From the NCBI RefSeq assembly GCF_023634805.2, contig NZ_CP106881.1, positions 3,315,501 to 3,379,500 of the forward strand: 64,000 nt of DNA, written 5' to 3'. Position 1 is the stretch's first letter; every line of letters begins with the position of its first letter. Below are positions 23,701 to 31,096 of the stretch, piece after piece. The DNA is from Comamonas endophytica (GTDB lineage Bacteria > Pseudomonadota > Gammaproteobacteria > Burkholderiales > Burkholderiaceae_C). Both the position numbers and the translations under genes were made by a program. The notes under the pieces were generated by a model that worked only from the letters and a program-made list of their open reading frames with translations, searched no databases and was not told where the DNA came from.

Positions 23701-24499
23701 GGCAACCACGGCGCAGGTGACGGCCGCCTGCCGCGCCGGCAACCTGTATGTCAACCGCAATACCATTGGCGCCGTTGTCGGGGTGCAGCCCTTTGGCGGC
23801 GAGGGCCTGTCGGGCACCGGGCCCAAGGCCGGCGGGCCGCTGTACCTTCGCCGGCTGCTGGCAAGCCACCCGGCGGATGCGCGCGAAGTGCTGCTGCAGG
23901 AGGCGCTGGCGCCGCAGGATGCGCCCGGCCCGGCAATGCACCCGGCGCTGCAGGCGCTGCAGCGCTGGGCCGAGACCTCGATGCCGGCGCTGGCCGAGCG
24001 CTGCGCACTGTATGCGGGCCAGTCGCCGGCGGATCTGGAAGTGCTGTTGCCTGGCCCCACCGGGGAGCGCAACAGCTTGCGGCTGGTGGCGCGGCCGGCG
24101 ACGCTGTGCCTGTCTTCCACCCCGGAAGGAGCGCTGTGGCTGCTGGCCGCGGTGCTGGCGGTGGGCGGCCATGCCGTCTGGCCCGCCGAGCTTGCCGCGC
24201 TGCATGCGCGCCTGCCGGCCCCGGTCGCCCGGCATCTGCTGCTGGTGAGCGATTGGGCACAGGCGCTGGCGGACCGGCGGGTGCGCGTCGATGCGGTGCT
24301 GCATGCGGGCCCGGCGGAATCCCTGCTGCCGTTGCAGCAGCGGCTTGCGGCGCGCGCTGGCGCGCTGCCGGCCTTGATCCATGTGGACGATGACGGGGCC
24401 CCCGTGCCGCTGGAGCGCTTGCTGATCGAGCGCGTGGTCAGCACCAATACGGCAGCGGCGGGAGGCAATGCTTCGCTGATGGCGCTGGGCGGGCATTGA
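20768..24499 (+). CDS. putA: Bifunctional proline dehydrogenase / L-glutamate gamma-semialdehyde dehydrogenase
   Basis: 1243 residues. An arch/alpha region (1-150) leads into a proline dehydrogenase barrel (about 200-520) with SIKLTALHPRYSRAQ and the FAD/proline-site motif LVKGAYWDSEIKRAQ. An aldehyde dehydrogenase follows (about 560-1020) with CISPWNFPLAIF, the general base E809 in AETGG and nucleophile C843 in GQRCSALR. The C-terminal 200 residues form the extra ALDH-like fold of type B PutA. The N-terminal ribbon-helix-helix repressor of E. coli PutA is absent, so this protein should not regulate its own gene. It oxidises proline to glutamate and channels the semialdehyde between domains. 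Confidence 0.97.
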   Translation: MLLASTTAFAPRSAEPNPLREAIARAQALTEPETVAPLLAQARVPDALEQAIEATAARLTRGLRARSNGFSAGMVQGMLQEFSLASEEGIALMCLAEALLRIPDAATRDELIRDKIGGGAWQGHLGKSPHLFVNATVWGLLLTGRLVEAPEPSGMSASLHRLGAKGAEPLVRAAVDAAVGLMARQFVAGESIEQALARARAREAQGFRHSYDMLGEAALTEAQAQHYLAAYCHAIEAVGRAALGRGIHDGPGVSIKLTALHPRYSRAQYARVMSELYPRLLRLARAARSHGIALHIDAEESERLELSLDLLEKLCQAPELAGWNGLGFVLQAYQRRCASAIDFVIDLARRHQRMLLLRLVKGAYWDSEIKRAQVLGLDGYPVFTRKAHTDVSYIACARRLLAAPDAVYPQFATHNARTLATVYHLAAAEFPQARYEFQCLHGMGEPLYEQVVGSAGHAGLGRTCRIYAPVGGHAHLLGYLVRRLLENGANSSFVHQAADTAVALPALLHSPVARIDEAGEIEGVAGAAHPNIPLPAALFGARRANSRGLDLADESSVQAFAAVLAQQPRLLAKPLIARPLESTHAPRPVHNPARREEVVGQVQEADAAQVEAALAEAGAGFAAWGQTPVPQRAQCLLRAADAFEQQMLELMALLVREGGKTAANALAEVREAVDFLRYYATQAARDFHPETHRALGPVACISPWNFPLAIFTGQVAAALAAGNAVLAKPARQTPLIAAHAVRLLHAAGVPLAALQLLPGAGADVGSALVADARVMGVVFTGSTEVARQLAQALSHRLRPDGQPVVLIAETGGLNAMLVDSTALAEQAVPDILASAFDSAGQRCSALRILCVQEDCAEPLLQMLDGAMRQLQVGDPRQLATDVGPVIDAQAQAGIEQHVEAMRAKGYVMRQCALPAAAAQGSFVAPTVIEIERMGDLEQEVFGPVLHVLRYPRARLDALLGQINGTGYGLTQGLHSRLTATTAQVTAACRAGNLYVNRNTIGAVVGVQPFGGEGLSGTGPKAGGPLYLRRLLASHPADAREVLLQEALAPQDAPGPAMHPALQALQRWAETSMPALAERCALYAGQSPADLEVLLPGPTGERNSLRLVARPATLCLSSTPEGALWLLAAVLAVGGHAVWPAELAALHARLPAPVARHLLLVSDWAQALADRRVRVDAVLHAGPAESLLPLQQRLAARAGALPALIHVDDDGAPVPLERLLIERVVSTNTAAAGGNASLMALGGH

Positions 24500-24517
24500 G
24501 CTCGCTCAGGCTTTCGT

Positions 24518-25390
24518 TCAGGGCAGGGCCGCTGCGGCAACGAAGGCCTGCTCCACGGCATCGAGGCTGCGCATGCCGGCATCGGCCAGGCGCCGCACCA
24601 TGCAGATCTGGCGCACCGGGGCGCCGCGCCCCAGCGGCAGCTCGCGCACGCCATAGGCATCGCGCAGCTGGTAGCGGATGCGCGGCAGCACCGATACCCC
24701 CAGGCCGGCCGCCACCATGGCGATGATGGCATCGATGCCCGGCACGTCGAGCAATGGCTGGCGCTGCGGCACCAGTTGGTTGACGAAGCGCGCCGCCATC
24801 TGGCCTGCGACCACCGAACGGTCCAGCCGTATCCAGGGCGAATGGCTGAGGATCTGCCGCGTGGTGCCGGGCGCCATGGCGGCAGGCACCACCAGCACGA
24901 ATTCCTCGCGCAGCAGGGGCGTCCACAGCAGTCGGCTGGATCCGCCCGAGACCGGCCGCACGACGATGGCGGCATCGACGCGTCCGGCCTTGAGGCTGGT
25001 CAACAGGTCGGGTGTGGTGCCGCGGTCGATCTGCAGCGCAATGCCGGGCGCGTGGCGCTGCAACTGAGCAAAGGCCTGGGGCAGCAGGGTGGTCATGGCC
25101 GACTCGGTGATGCCCAGCCGCACATTGCCCGCGGGCGGCGCATCCGTGGCGTGGCGCATGGATTCCAGCTCGGCCAGATTGCGGTTCACCACGGCCGCCA
25201 ACGCGATGGCAAAGGGCGTGGGCCGCGCATTGCGCGCCGAGCGGTCGAACAGCGGTTGGCCGAAATACTGTTCCAGCTGCTTCATCTGCAGGCTCACGGC
25301 GCTGGGCGTCAGGTTCACCTGCTCGGCGGCCTGGGCAAAGCTGCCGTGCTGCACGACCGCGGAGAGGGTCGCAAGCCATTGCATTTTCAT
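24518..25390 (-). CDS. LysR-family transcriptional regulator
   Basis: A 290-residue LysR regulator from ATG 25390; longer starts read through the divergent promoter. The helix-turn-helix is MQWLATLSAVVQHGSFAQAA followed by TPSAVSLQMKQLEQYF, and the effector domain begins near NVRLGITESAMTTLLPQAF. It faces the FMN-dependent hydroxyacid dehydrogenase gene across 92 bp, the usual layout for a LysR activator of that gene. It converges with putA (18 bp apart), which is not its likely target. Confidence 0.92.
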   Translation of the reverse strand: MKMQWLATLSAVVQHGSFAQAAEQVNLTPSAVSLQMKQLEQYFGQPLFDRSARNARPTPFAIALAAVVNRNLAELESMRHATDAPPAGNVRLGITESAMTTLLPQAFAQLQRHAPGIALQIDRGTTPDLLTSLKAGRVDAAIVVRPVSGGSSRLLWTPLLREEFVLVVPAAMAPGTTRQILSHSPWIRLDRSVVAGQMAARFVNQLVPQRQPLLDVPGIDAIIAMVAAGLGVSVLPRIRYQLRDAYGVRELPLGRGAPVRQICMVRRLADAGMRSLDAVEQAFVAAAALP

Positions 25391-25482
25391 GAGTTTTACT
25401 TTTGTATCGAACGACGAAACATCGAACATCCATGCGGCATTGTCTCCTAGCATCAAGGCACTTCCAACCCGCATACCCATCC

Positions 25483-26709
25483 ATGACCGCCACTTTCCGC
25501 GTAGAGGATTACGCCGCGCCCAGCTCCTCGTCCCCCGCCAGCGCCGGCGTGCCCGCATTGCCGCGCCGCCTGCGCGGCATCCTGTCGCTCGATGATTTCG
25601 AATACGCCGCACGCGACTTCCTGCCCAAGCCGATCTTTGCCTATGTCTCCGGCGGTTGCGAAACCAACCGCTCGCTGCAGGCCAACCGCAGCGCCTTTGC
25701 CGACCATGCCTGGCAACCGCGCATGCTCACCGATACCTCGCGCCGCACGCTGGACACCACGCTGCTCGGTGAGACCTATGCCGCGCCCTTTGGCATCGCG
25801 CCCATGGGCATCAGCGCGCTGTCCGCCTACCGCGGCGACCTGGTGCAGGCGCAGGCGGCGGCCGCCGCCAACATTCCCATGATCCTCAGCGGTACCTCGC
25901 TGATTCCCATGGAGGAGGTCGTGCAGGCCAACCCCCGGGCCTGGTTCCAGGCCTATGTGCCAGGCGAGCCGGAGCGCATTCTTTTGCTGCTCGAGCGCGT
26001 GGAGCGCGCCGGTTTCGGCACGCTGGTGGTGACCGTCGATACGCCGGTGTCAGGCAACCGTGAGAACAACCTGCGCGCGGGATTTTCCACGCCGCTGCGC
26101 CCGAGCCTGCGCCTGGCATGGGAGGGAATCACCCACCCGGGCTGGCTGTGCGGCACCGCCTTGCGCACGCTGCTCAGGCACGGCATGCCGCATTTCGAGA
26201 ACTCCCAGGCCAAGCGCGGCGCGCCCATTCTGTCATCGACCGTGACGCGCGACTTTGGCGCCCGCGACCATCTGAGCTGGGAGCATTTCGATCTGATACG
26301 CCGGCGCTGGAAGGGCCGGCTGGTGATCAAGGGCATCCTGCACAAGGACGACGCCATCCAAGCCCGCGATCACGGCGCCGACGGCATCATCCTCTCCAAC
26401 CATGGCGGCCGCCAGCTCGATGGCGTGGTCTCGCCGCTGCGCGTGCTGCCGGGCATCGTGCAGGCGCTGGGCCCCGACTATCCGGTGATGATCGACAGCG
26501 GTTTCCGCCGCGGCAACGATGTGCTGCTGGCGCTGGCGCTGGGCGCGAAATTCGTGTTCGTGGGCCGGCCCTTCAACTACGCGGGCGCGGTGGCGGGCGC
26601 GGCCGGCGTGCGCCATGCCATTGCCATCCTGGGCTCGGAAGTCCTGCGCAACATGGCGCTGATCGGCGTTACCAGCCCGGCCGACCTGGGCCGCGAGCAT
26701 CTCGCCTGA
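25483..26709 (+). CDS. FMN-dependent alpha-hydroxy acid dehydrogenase (L-lactate dehydrogenase-like)
   Basis: A 408-residue TIM-barrel flavoenzyme. The catalytic base is H307 in ILSNHGGRQLDG, and FMN contacts are seen in APMGISAL, the VVTVDTPVSGNRENN strand and VMIDSGFRRGNDV. Arg in GRQLD and YVSGGCETN bind the hydroxyacid. It oxidises an L-2-hydroxyacid such as lactate, mandelate or glycolate to a 2-oxoacid, passing electrons to the respiratory chain or oxygen. Which substrate is not evident; the divergent LysR is not LldR-type, and the adjacent operon handles 2-hydroxyacids too. It ends convergent to the Bug gene. Confidence 0.9.
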   Translation: MTATFRVEDYAAPSSSSPASAGVPALPRRLRGILSLDDFEYAARDFLPKPIFAYVSGGCETNRSLQANRSAFADHAWQPRMLTDTSRRTLDTTLLGETYAAPFGIAPMGISALSAYRGDLVQAQAAAAANIPMILSGTSLIPMEEVVQANPRAWFQAYVPGEPERILLLLERVERAGFGTLVVTVDTPVSGNRENNLRAGFSTPLRPSLRLAWEGITHPGWLCGTALRTLLRHGMPHFENSQAKRGAPILSSTVTRDFGARDHLSWEHFDLIRRRWKGRLVIKGILHKDDAIQARDHGADGIILSNHGGRQLDGVVSPLRVLPGIVQALGPDYPVMIDSGFRRGNDVLLALALGAKFVFVGRPFNYAGAVAGAAGVRHAIAILGSEVLRNMALIGVTSPADLGREHLA

Positions 26710-26711
26710 AG

Positions 26712-26742
26712 AAAAAACGCCGGCATCCAGTGGATACCGGCG
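26712..26742 (-). terminator. Intrinsic terminator of the Bug/RraA/dehydrogenase operon
   Basis: On the minus strand a CGCCGG/CCGGCG stem, continued by GGAT/ATCC past a one-base mismatch, is followed by six U (26717-26712). It lies 24 bp after the Bug gene stop and also ends 3 bp from the convergent dehydrogenase gene. Confidence 0.8.
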
Positions 26743-26766
26743 CGTGGCGCCCCGAGCGCCAAGCCC

Positions 26767-27741
26767 TCACTCCAGCTTGATGCCAGCCTCGCGGATCAGG
26801 CTGCCCCATTTCGCATGTTCGGCCTTGATGAACGCGCCAAACTGCTGCGGCGTGCCGGTGACGGGAATATTGCCTTCGGAGGCCAGCTTGTCCTGCACGT
26901 CCTTGCGCGCCACCATGGCGACGACTTCCTTGTTGATGCGCGCCACGATGTCCGCGGGCATGCCGGCCGGCCCGACCAGCCCCAGCCAGGTGCTGGCGTC
27001 GAAGCCGGCAAAGCCCTGCTCGGCCACCGTCGGCACATCGCCCATCGCCGGCAGGCGCTGCGCGGAGCTCACGGCCAGCGCGCGCACCCGGCCCGCCGTC
27101 ATCTGCGACATGACCGACACGCTGTTGCCGAAATACAGCTGCACCTGCCCGCCCAGCAGCTCGTTCATGGCCGGGCCCGCGCCCTTGTAGGGCACCTGCA
27201 GCACCTCGATGCCGGCGCGCCGCGCCAGCATCTCGCCGGCGAGATGGCCCACGGTGCCGTTGCCCGCATGGGCGATGCTGAGGCCGCCGGGCTTGGCCTT
27301 GGCGGCCTTGATGAAGTCGGCCAGCGTGCGAAAGGGCGAATCGGCGCGCACCACCAGCACCACCGGCTGCACCGCGATCTCGACGATGGGCGTGAAGTCC
27401 TTCAGGGGATCGAAGGGCATCTTGCTGTAGAGCGCCGGATTGATCGACAAATTCGAGGCTTGGCCCATGCCGATGGTGTAGCCGTCGGCCGGCGCCTTGG
27501 CCACCATGTCCAGGCCGATATTGCCGGCCGCGCCGGGGCGGTTCTCGACCACCACGGTCCATTGGTTGAGCACCGTCAGTTTCTCGGCGACCAGGCGCGA
27601 GTTGGCATCGGTGCCGCCGCCGGGAGGGAAGGGCACGATCAGCCGTATCGGCTTGGCGGGCCATTTGCCCTGCGCCCAGGTACCGGTGGCGGCAGTGGCC
27701 GCAAGGGCGGCACCGGATTGAAGAAAGTGACGTCGTTGCAT
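26767..27741 (-). CDS. Bug/TctC-family periplasmic substrate-binding protein
   Basis: A 324-residue binding protein. The N terminus MQRRHFLQSGAALAATAATG is twin-arginine-like, with cleavage after TWAQ. Family motifs are WPAKPIRLIVPFPPGGGTDA, NRPGAAGNIG and VPYKGAGPA. It is the last gene of an operon with an RraA-like aldolase and a D-2-hydroxyacid dehydrogenase, which suggests the ligand is a hydroxy- or oxo-dicarboxylate, though this is inference. A 42-bp gap separates it from the RraA-like gene. Confidence 0.93.
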   Translation of the reverse strand: MQRRHFLQSGAALAATAATGTWAQGKWPAKPIRLIVPFPPGGGTDANSRLVAEKLTVLNQWTVVVENRPGAAGNIGLDMVAKAPADGYTIGMGQASNLSINPALYSKMPFDPLKDFTPIVEIAVQPVVLVVRADSPFRTLADFIKAAKAKPGGLSIAHAGNGTVGHLAGEMLARRAGIEVLQVPYKGAGPAMNELLGGQVQLYFGNSVSVMSQMTAGRVRALAVSSAQRLPAMGDVPTVAEQGFAGFDASTWLGLVGPAGMPADIVARINKEVVAMVARKDVQDKLASEGNIPVTGTPQQFGAFIKAEHAKWGSLIREAGIKLE

Positions 27742-27783
27742 GGTTTGTCTCCTGTTGTTGTGTTGTTTCTTCGAGGGCGCGGC

Positions 27784-28476
27784 CTAGATGGGCAAGCCCT
27801 TTTCGCGCAGCACCGCGTCGAAGCGCTCGGGGTCCGAGGTACCGCTGCGGTTGGCCTCGCGGATCTTTTCTTCCTTGACCAGATGCGCGCGGGTCTTGGC
27901 CAGCACCTCGGCAGCCTGATCGGCCGGCACGGCAATGACGCCATCGGCGTCGCCCACGATGAGGTCGCCGGGCATCACCACCAGGCCGGCGCAGGAGATC
28001 GGCACATTCACCTCGCCTGGGCCGTCCTTGCTCGGGCCGCGGTGCGTGTGGCCCTTGGCAAAGATCGGCATGCCGTCCTCGGCCCATTCGCACAGGTCGC
28101 GGATGGCGCCATCGATGACCAGGCCGCCCAGCCGCTTCGCCACGCAGGTAGTGCGCATCAGGCCGCCGACCAGCGCCTGGGAGACATCGCCTGCGCCGTC
28201 GATCACCAGCACGTCGCCCGGCTCGACCATCATCAGCGCCTTGTGGATCATCAGGTTGTCGCCGGGGCGCACGCGCACCGTGACGGCCGGGCCGCACAGC
28301 ACGGTCTCGAGCCGGCGGTGGTACTGGCGCAGGCCCACAGTGCCGACGTTGCGGCTCATCGAGTCGCCGATGGCCGCCACGGGCATGTCTCTGAAAGCCG
28401 CGACGGTGTCGGCATCAGGGCCGGCGGCGCGCGGATTGATGCGATAGCCGGCGGGCCACGCGGTGTTGTTGCTCAT
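27784..28476 (-). CDS. RraA-like protein, probable 4-hydroxy-4-methyl-2-oxoglutarate / 4-carboxy-4-hydroxy-2-oxoadipate-type aldolase
   Basis: A 230-residue RraA/HMG-aldolase-fold protein. The metal- and oxoacid-binding elements VIDGAIRDLCEWAEDGMPIF (Arg-Asp pair) and GDLIVGDADGVIAVP are conserved. The family includes both pyruvate-releasing class II aldolases of aromatic catabolism (LigK/GalC/HMG aldolase) and RNase E inhibitors. The operon context (hydroxyacid dehydrogenase, Bug protein, LysR) favours the catabolic role. Its ATG overlaps the end of the dehydrogenase gene by 4 bp. The exact substrate is not assignable. Confidence 0.85.
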   Translation of the reverse strand: MSNNTAWPAGYRINPRAAGPDADTVAAFRDMPVAAIGDSMSRNVGTVGLRQYHRRLETVLCGPAVTVRVRPGDNLMIHKALMMVEPGDVLVIDGAGDVSQALVGGLMRTTCVAKRLGGLVIDGAIRDLCEWAEDGMPIFAKGHTHRGPSKDGPGEVNVPISCAGLVVMPGDLIVGDADGVIAVPADQAAEVLAKTRAHLVKEEKIREANRSGTSDPERFDAVLREKGLPI

Positions 28477-29465
28477 GCAATGCTCCGGTTGTTTCGAATA
28501 AGCACCTGCGGGTTCACGCAGGAAGAGGGATCAGGGGCCCGGCCGCTCAGAAAGCCCAGCACGTTGTGCGCCGCGCCCGTGGCCATGCCTTCGAGCGCAG
28601 CGGCGGTGGAACCTCCGACATGGGGAGTGAGAACGACATTGGGCAAAGCGGCCAGCGCGCTGCCGGCGGGCAGGGGCTCGACGGCCATGGTGTCCAGCCC
28701 CGCGGCAAACAGGGCGCCGGAGCGCAGCGCTTCGACCAGCGCCGGCTCGTCGACCACTTCGCCGCGTGCCGTGTTGACGAGGATCGCGCCGCGCGGCAGC
28801 CGCGCCAGGCGCTGCGCATCGAACAGGCCGCGGGTATGGGCGTTGAGCGGAATGTGCAGGCTCAGCACATCGGCCAGCGGCAGCAGCGCATCGAGCGAGT
28901 CATGCAGCACCACGCCCTCGACGGGAGAGGGCCCGCTCAGTGCCGGATCAAACGCATGCACTTCCATGCCCAGCGCCAGCGCAACCTTGGCCACGCGCTG
29001 GCCGACCTGTCCAAATCCCACCAGCCCCAGGCGCCGGCCGCCGAGCTGCAGGCCGTCCTGCGCGCGCGTCCAGCGGCCGGCGCGCAGTTCGCCGTCGAGC
29101 CATGCCACCTTGCGCGCCGTGGCCAGCATCAGCCCCAGTGTCAACTCGGCCACCGACTGGGCATTCGCGCCGGGGGTCACATACACCGGAATGCCGGCCG
29201 CAGTGGCCGCGGCCACATCGATATTCGGCACGCCCACGCCATGCTTGGAAATGACCTTGAGGCTGGGGCAGGAGCGGATGGCCGCGGCAGACAGTTCAAC
29301 GGTGCGCGAGATGACGGCATCGATGGCCTCGCTGGCCATCACGCCCTCGACTTCTGCGGCGCTGCTGCCATCGCGCATGAACAGCACGCGGCAGCCCGCG
29401 TCCTCCAGGATGCGCAGGCCCGCCGGGGCCAGCTTCGGGGCGGTGACGAAAATCGTGAATGCCAT
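28473..29465 (-). CDS. NAD(P)-dependent D-2-hydroxyacid dehydrogenase
   Basis: A 330-residue D-isomer-specific 2-hydroxyacid dehydrogenase. The Rossmann motif is LGLVGFGQVGQRVA, the catalytic Arg is in VNTARGEVVDE, and Glu and His are in the C-terminal part (His in VVLTPHVGGST). It interconverts a 2-oxoacid and a D-2-hydroxyacid. ATG 29465 starts a normal N-terminal catalytic lobe (MAFTIFVTAPKLAPAG). It is the first gene of the operon and is divergent from a LysR gene over 111 bp. Phosphoglycerate dehydrogenase is a relative, but the ACT domain is missing. Confidence 0.92.
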   Translation of the reverse strand: MAFTIFVTAPKLAPAGLRILEDAGCRVLFMRDGSSAAEVEGVMASEAIDAVISRTVELSAAAIRSCPSLKVISKHGVGVPNIDVAAATAAGIPVYVTPGANAQSVAELTLGLMLATARKVAWLDGELRAGRWTRAQDGLQLGGRRLGLVGFGQVGQRVAKVALALGMEVHAFDPALSGPSPVEGVVLHDSLDALLPLADVLSLHIPLNAHTRGLFDAQRLARLPRGAILVNTARGEVVDEPALVEALRSGALFAAGLDTMAVEPLPAGSALAALPNVVLTPHVGGSTAAALEGMATGAAHNVLGFLSGRAPDPSSCVNPQVLIRNNRSIA

Positions 29466-29576
29466 GTTCTCTCGTTGTGGATCTCTTGGAACGGGGATTT
29501 TGCGCACCCGCATTCATTCGGTCCATTCGATAATGTTCATTCATTCATTTCTTTTGGTGATCGATCGAGGCCTGCC

Positions 29577-30494
29577 ATGGACCTGCATCTGCGCGATCTG
29601 CGCTATTTCGAGACCGCAGCCGAACTGGGTCACTTCGGCCAGGCTGCCGACCAGCTCGCGCGCAGCCAGCCGGCGCTCACCAAGTGCATCCAGCGGCTGG
29701 AGGAGGCGTTCGGCAGCCCGCTGTTCGTGCGCGAGGGGCGCGGTGTCAGGCTCACGCCCGTGGGCGAGATGCTGCTGGGGCGCGCGCGCCTGCTGCGCAA
29801 CAACGCCGAGGAGCTGGTGCGCCAGGTCAACGAATTCGCGCAGGGCCAGGCGGGCCACGTGCGCGTGGGCAGCGGCCCTGTGGCGGCTGACCACCTGCTG
29901 CCGCAGCTGTGCGCGCTGGCGATGGAGGGCGGGCACAAGACCACCATCGGCATCGTCGTCGGCCCGAGCTGGGAGCTGCGCGAACAGCTGCGCGAGGGCC
30001 GTATCGACCTGCTGATCGGTCTCACCATCGATGGCGATCCGAACACGGTCTCCTATCCGATCGTGGAAGATGTGGTGGTCGTTGCCGCCAGCCGCACGCA
30101 CCCGGTGTTCCGGGAGCCGCGCATCACGATGCAGACGCTGCTGGGCTACGCATGGGCCTTGCCCGCGCCCAACATTCCAAGCCGCGCATGGCTGGACATG
30201 GCTTTCTCCACCAAGGGCCTGGCCACGCCCGGCGTGCAGATCGAGGCCAGCTCGATCGCGCTGCTGCCGCGCATGATCGCGCGCACCCATCTGCTGAGCT
30301 TTGTCTCGCGGCATACGCTGGAGCTGCAGGGCGGTGGCGATCTGCGCGAAGTGCGGCTCAAGGCCACGACACTGCGGCGCAAGCTGGGTGTGACGGTGCG
30401 CGCCAGCGGCGAGCTGTCGCCCGCTGCCCGGCGCATCGTGGAGCTGCTGCGCAGCAGGGGCCGGGAAATTGCGGCGCACCACGCCGCCGACTGA
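29577..30494 (+). CDS. LysR-family transcriptional regulator
   Basis: A 305-residue LysR protein. The DNA-binding part is LRDLRYFETAAELGHFGQAA and SQPALTKCIQRLEEAFG, then the effector domain from about residue 93 (HVRVGSGPVAADHLLPQLCA). It is divergent from the dehydrogenase/RraA/Bug operon. The 111-bp spacer contains the repeated tetramer ATTC (ATTCATTCATT) and an AT-rich TAATGTTCATT segment that could hold the overlapping promoters and operator. Confidence 0.93.
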   Translation: MDLHLRDLRYFETAAELGHFGQAADQLARSQPALTKCIQRLEEAFGSPLFVREGRGVRLTPVGEMLLGRARLLRNNAEELVRQVNEFAQGQAGHVRVGSGPVAADHLLPQLCALAMEGGHKTTIGIVVGPSWELREQLREGRIDLLIGLTIDGDPNTVSYPIVEDVVVVAASRTHPVFREPRITMQTLLGYAWALPAPNIPSRAWLDMAFSTKGLATPGVQIEASSIALLPRMIARTHLLSFVSRHTLELQGGGDLREVRLKATTLRRKLGVTVRASGELSPAARRIVELLRSRGREIAAHHAAD

Positions 30495-30505
30495 TCAGTA
30501 TTGCG

Positions 30506-31003
30506 TCAGAAGATCCCCATCGCCAGCCCCTCGGCCAGCGCTTCGCCCAGCGCCCGGCATTGCTCCAGATCTGCCGCCGCGATCCGCTTGGGCGCCAGAA
30601 TCGCTTCGGGCGTCTGCGCATGGGTGCAGACGATCAGCGGCTCGGCCACGGCCTTGAGCCGCCAGCCGGTGGCAATGCGCGCGATCTGCCGCGCGGCGTT
30701 GCTGCCGTCGCTGCCCGCGCAGACTAGGCTGGCATAGGGCCGGCCGTCGATGCGCCCGAGCGCCCCGTAATAGCTGCGGTCGAAGAAATCCTTGAGCTGG
30801 CCGCTGATGGCGGCGAGGTTCTCGGGCGTGGCGAAGACATACCCATCGGCCGCCAGCACGTCGTCGGCGCCTGCCGCGCTGGCATGCAGCAGCCGCACTT
30901 CGACGCTGCCTTGCGCTGCCGCGCCGTCATGCGCGGCCAGCGCCATCTGGCGCGTGCCATCGGTGAGGGAGTGATGGACGATCAGCAAGGACTTGCGGGA
31001 CAT
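30506..31003 (-). CDS. Flavodoxin-fold NAD(P)H:FMN reductase-like protein
   Basis: A 165-residue protein with a flavodoxin-like fold. The phosphate-binding loop is VHHSLTDGTRQMA, the flavin-contact loop is FATPENLAAISGQLKDFFDR, followed by the strand YASLVCAGSDGSNAARQI. The PEN(L/M)…DFFDR pattern is typical of flavodoxin family proteins that reduce quinones or drugs. It ends 12 bp from the LysR gene (convergent) and is divergent from the FAD oxidase gene. Its substrate is unknown. Confidence 0.82.
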   Translation of the reverse strand: MSRKSLLIVHHSLTDGTRQMALAAHDGAAAQGSVEVRLLHASAAGADDVLAADGYVFATPENLAAISGQLKDFFDRSYYGALGRIDGRPYASLVCAGSDGSNAARQIARIATGWRLKAVAEPLIVCTHAQTPEAILAPKRIAAADLEQCRALGEALAEGLAMGIF

Positions 31004-31096
31004 GGGGACCAAGCATAGCGCCTGCGGGAAAGCACAGATTGAAACCCGTTAAATGCAGTAAGACTATTGAATGGTAAATTCATATAGTTAATTCAG

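Noticed and set aside
26815..30015. 1066-codon plus-strand frame spanning three minus-strand genes
   Set aside because: It covers the Bug, RraA-like and dehydrogenase genes, all with intact motifs. The translation is Gly/His/Arg-rich and has no recognisable domain.
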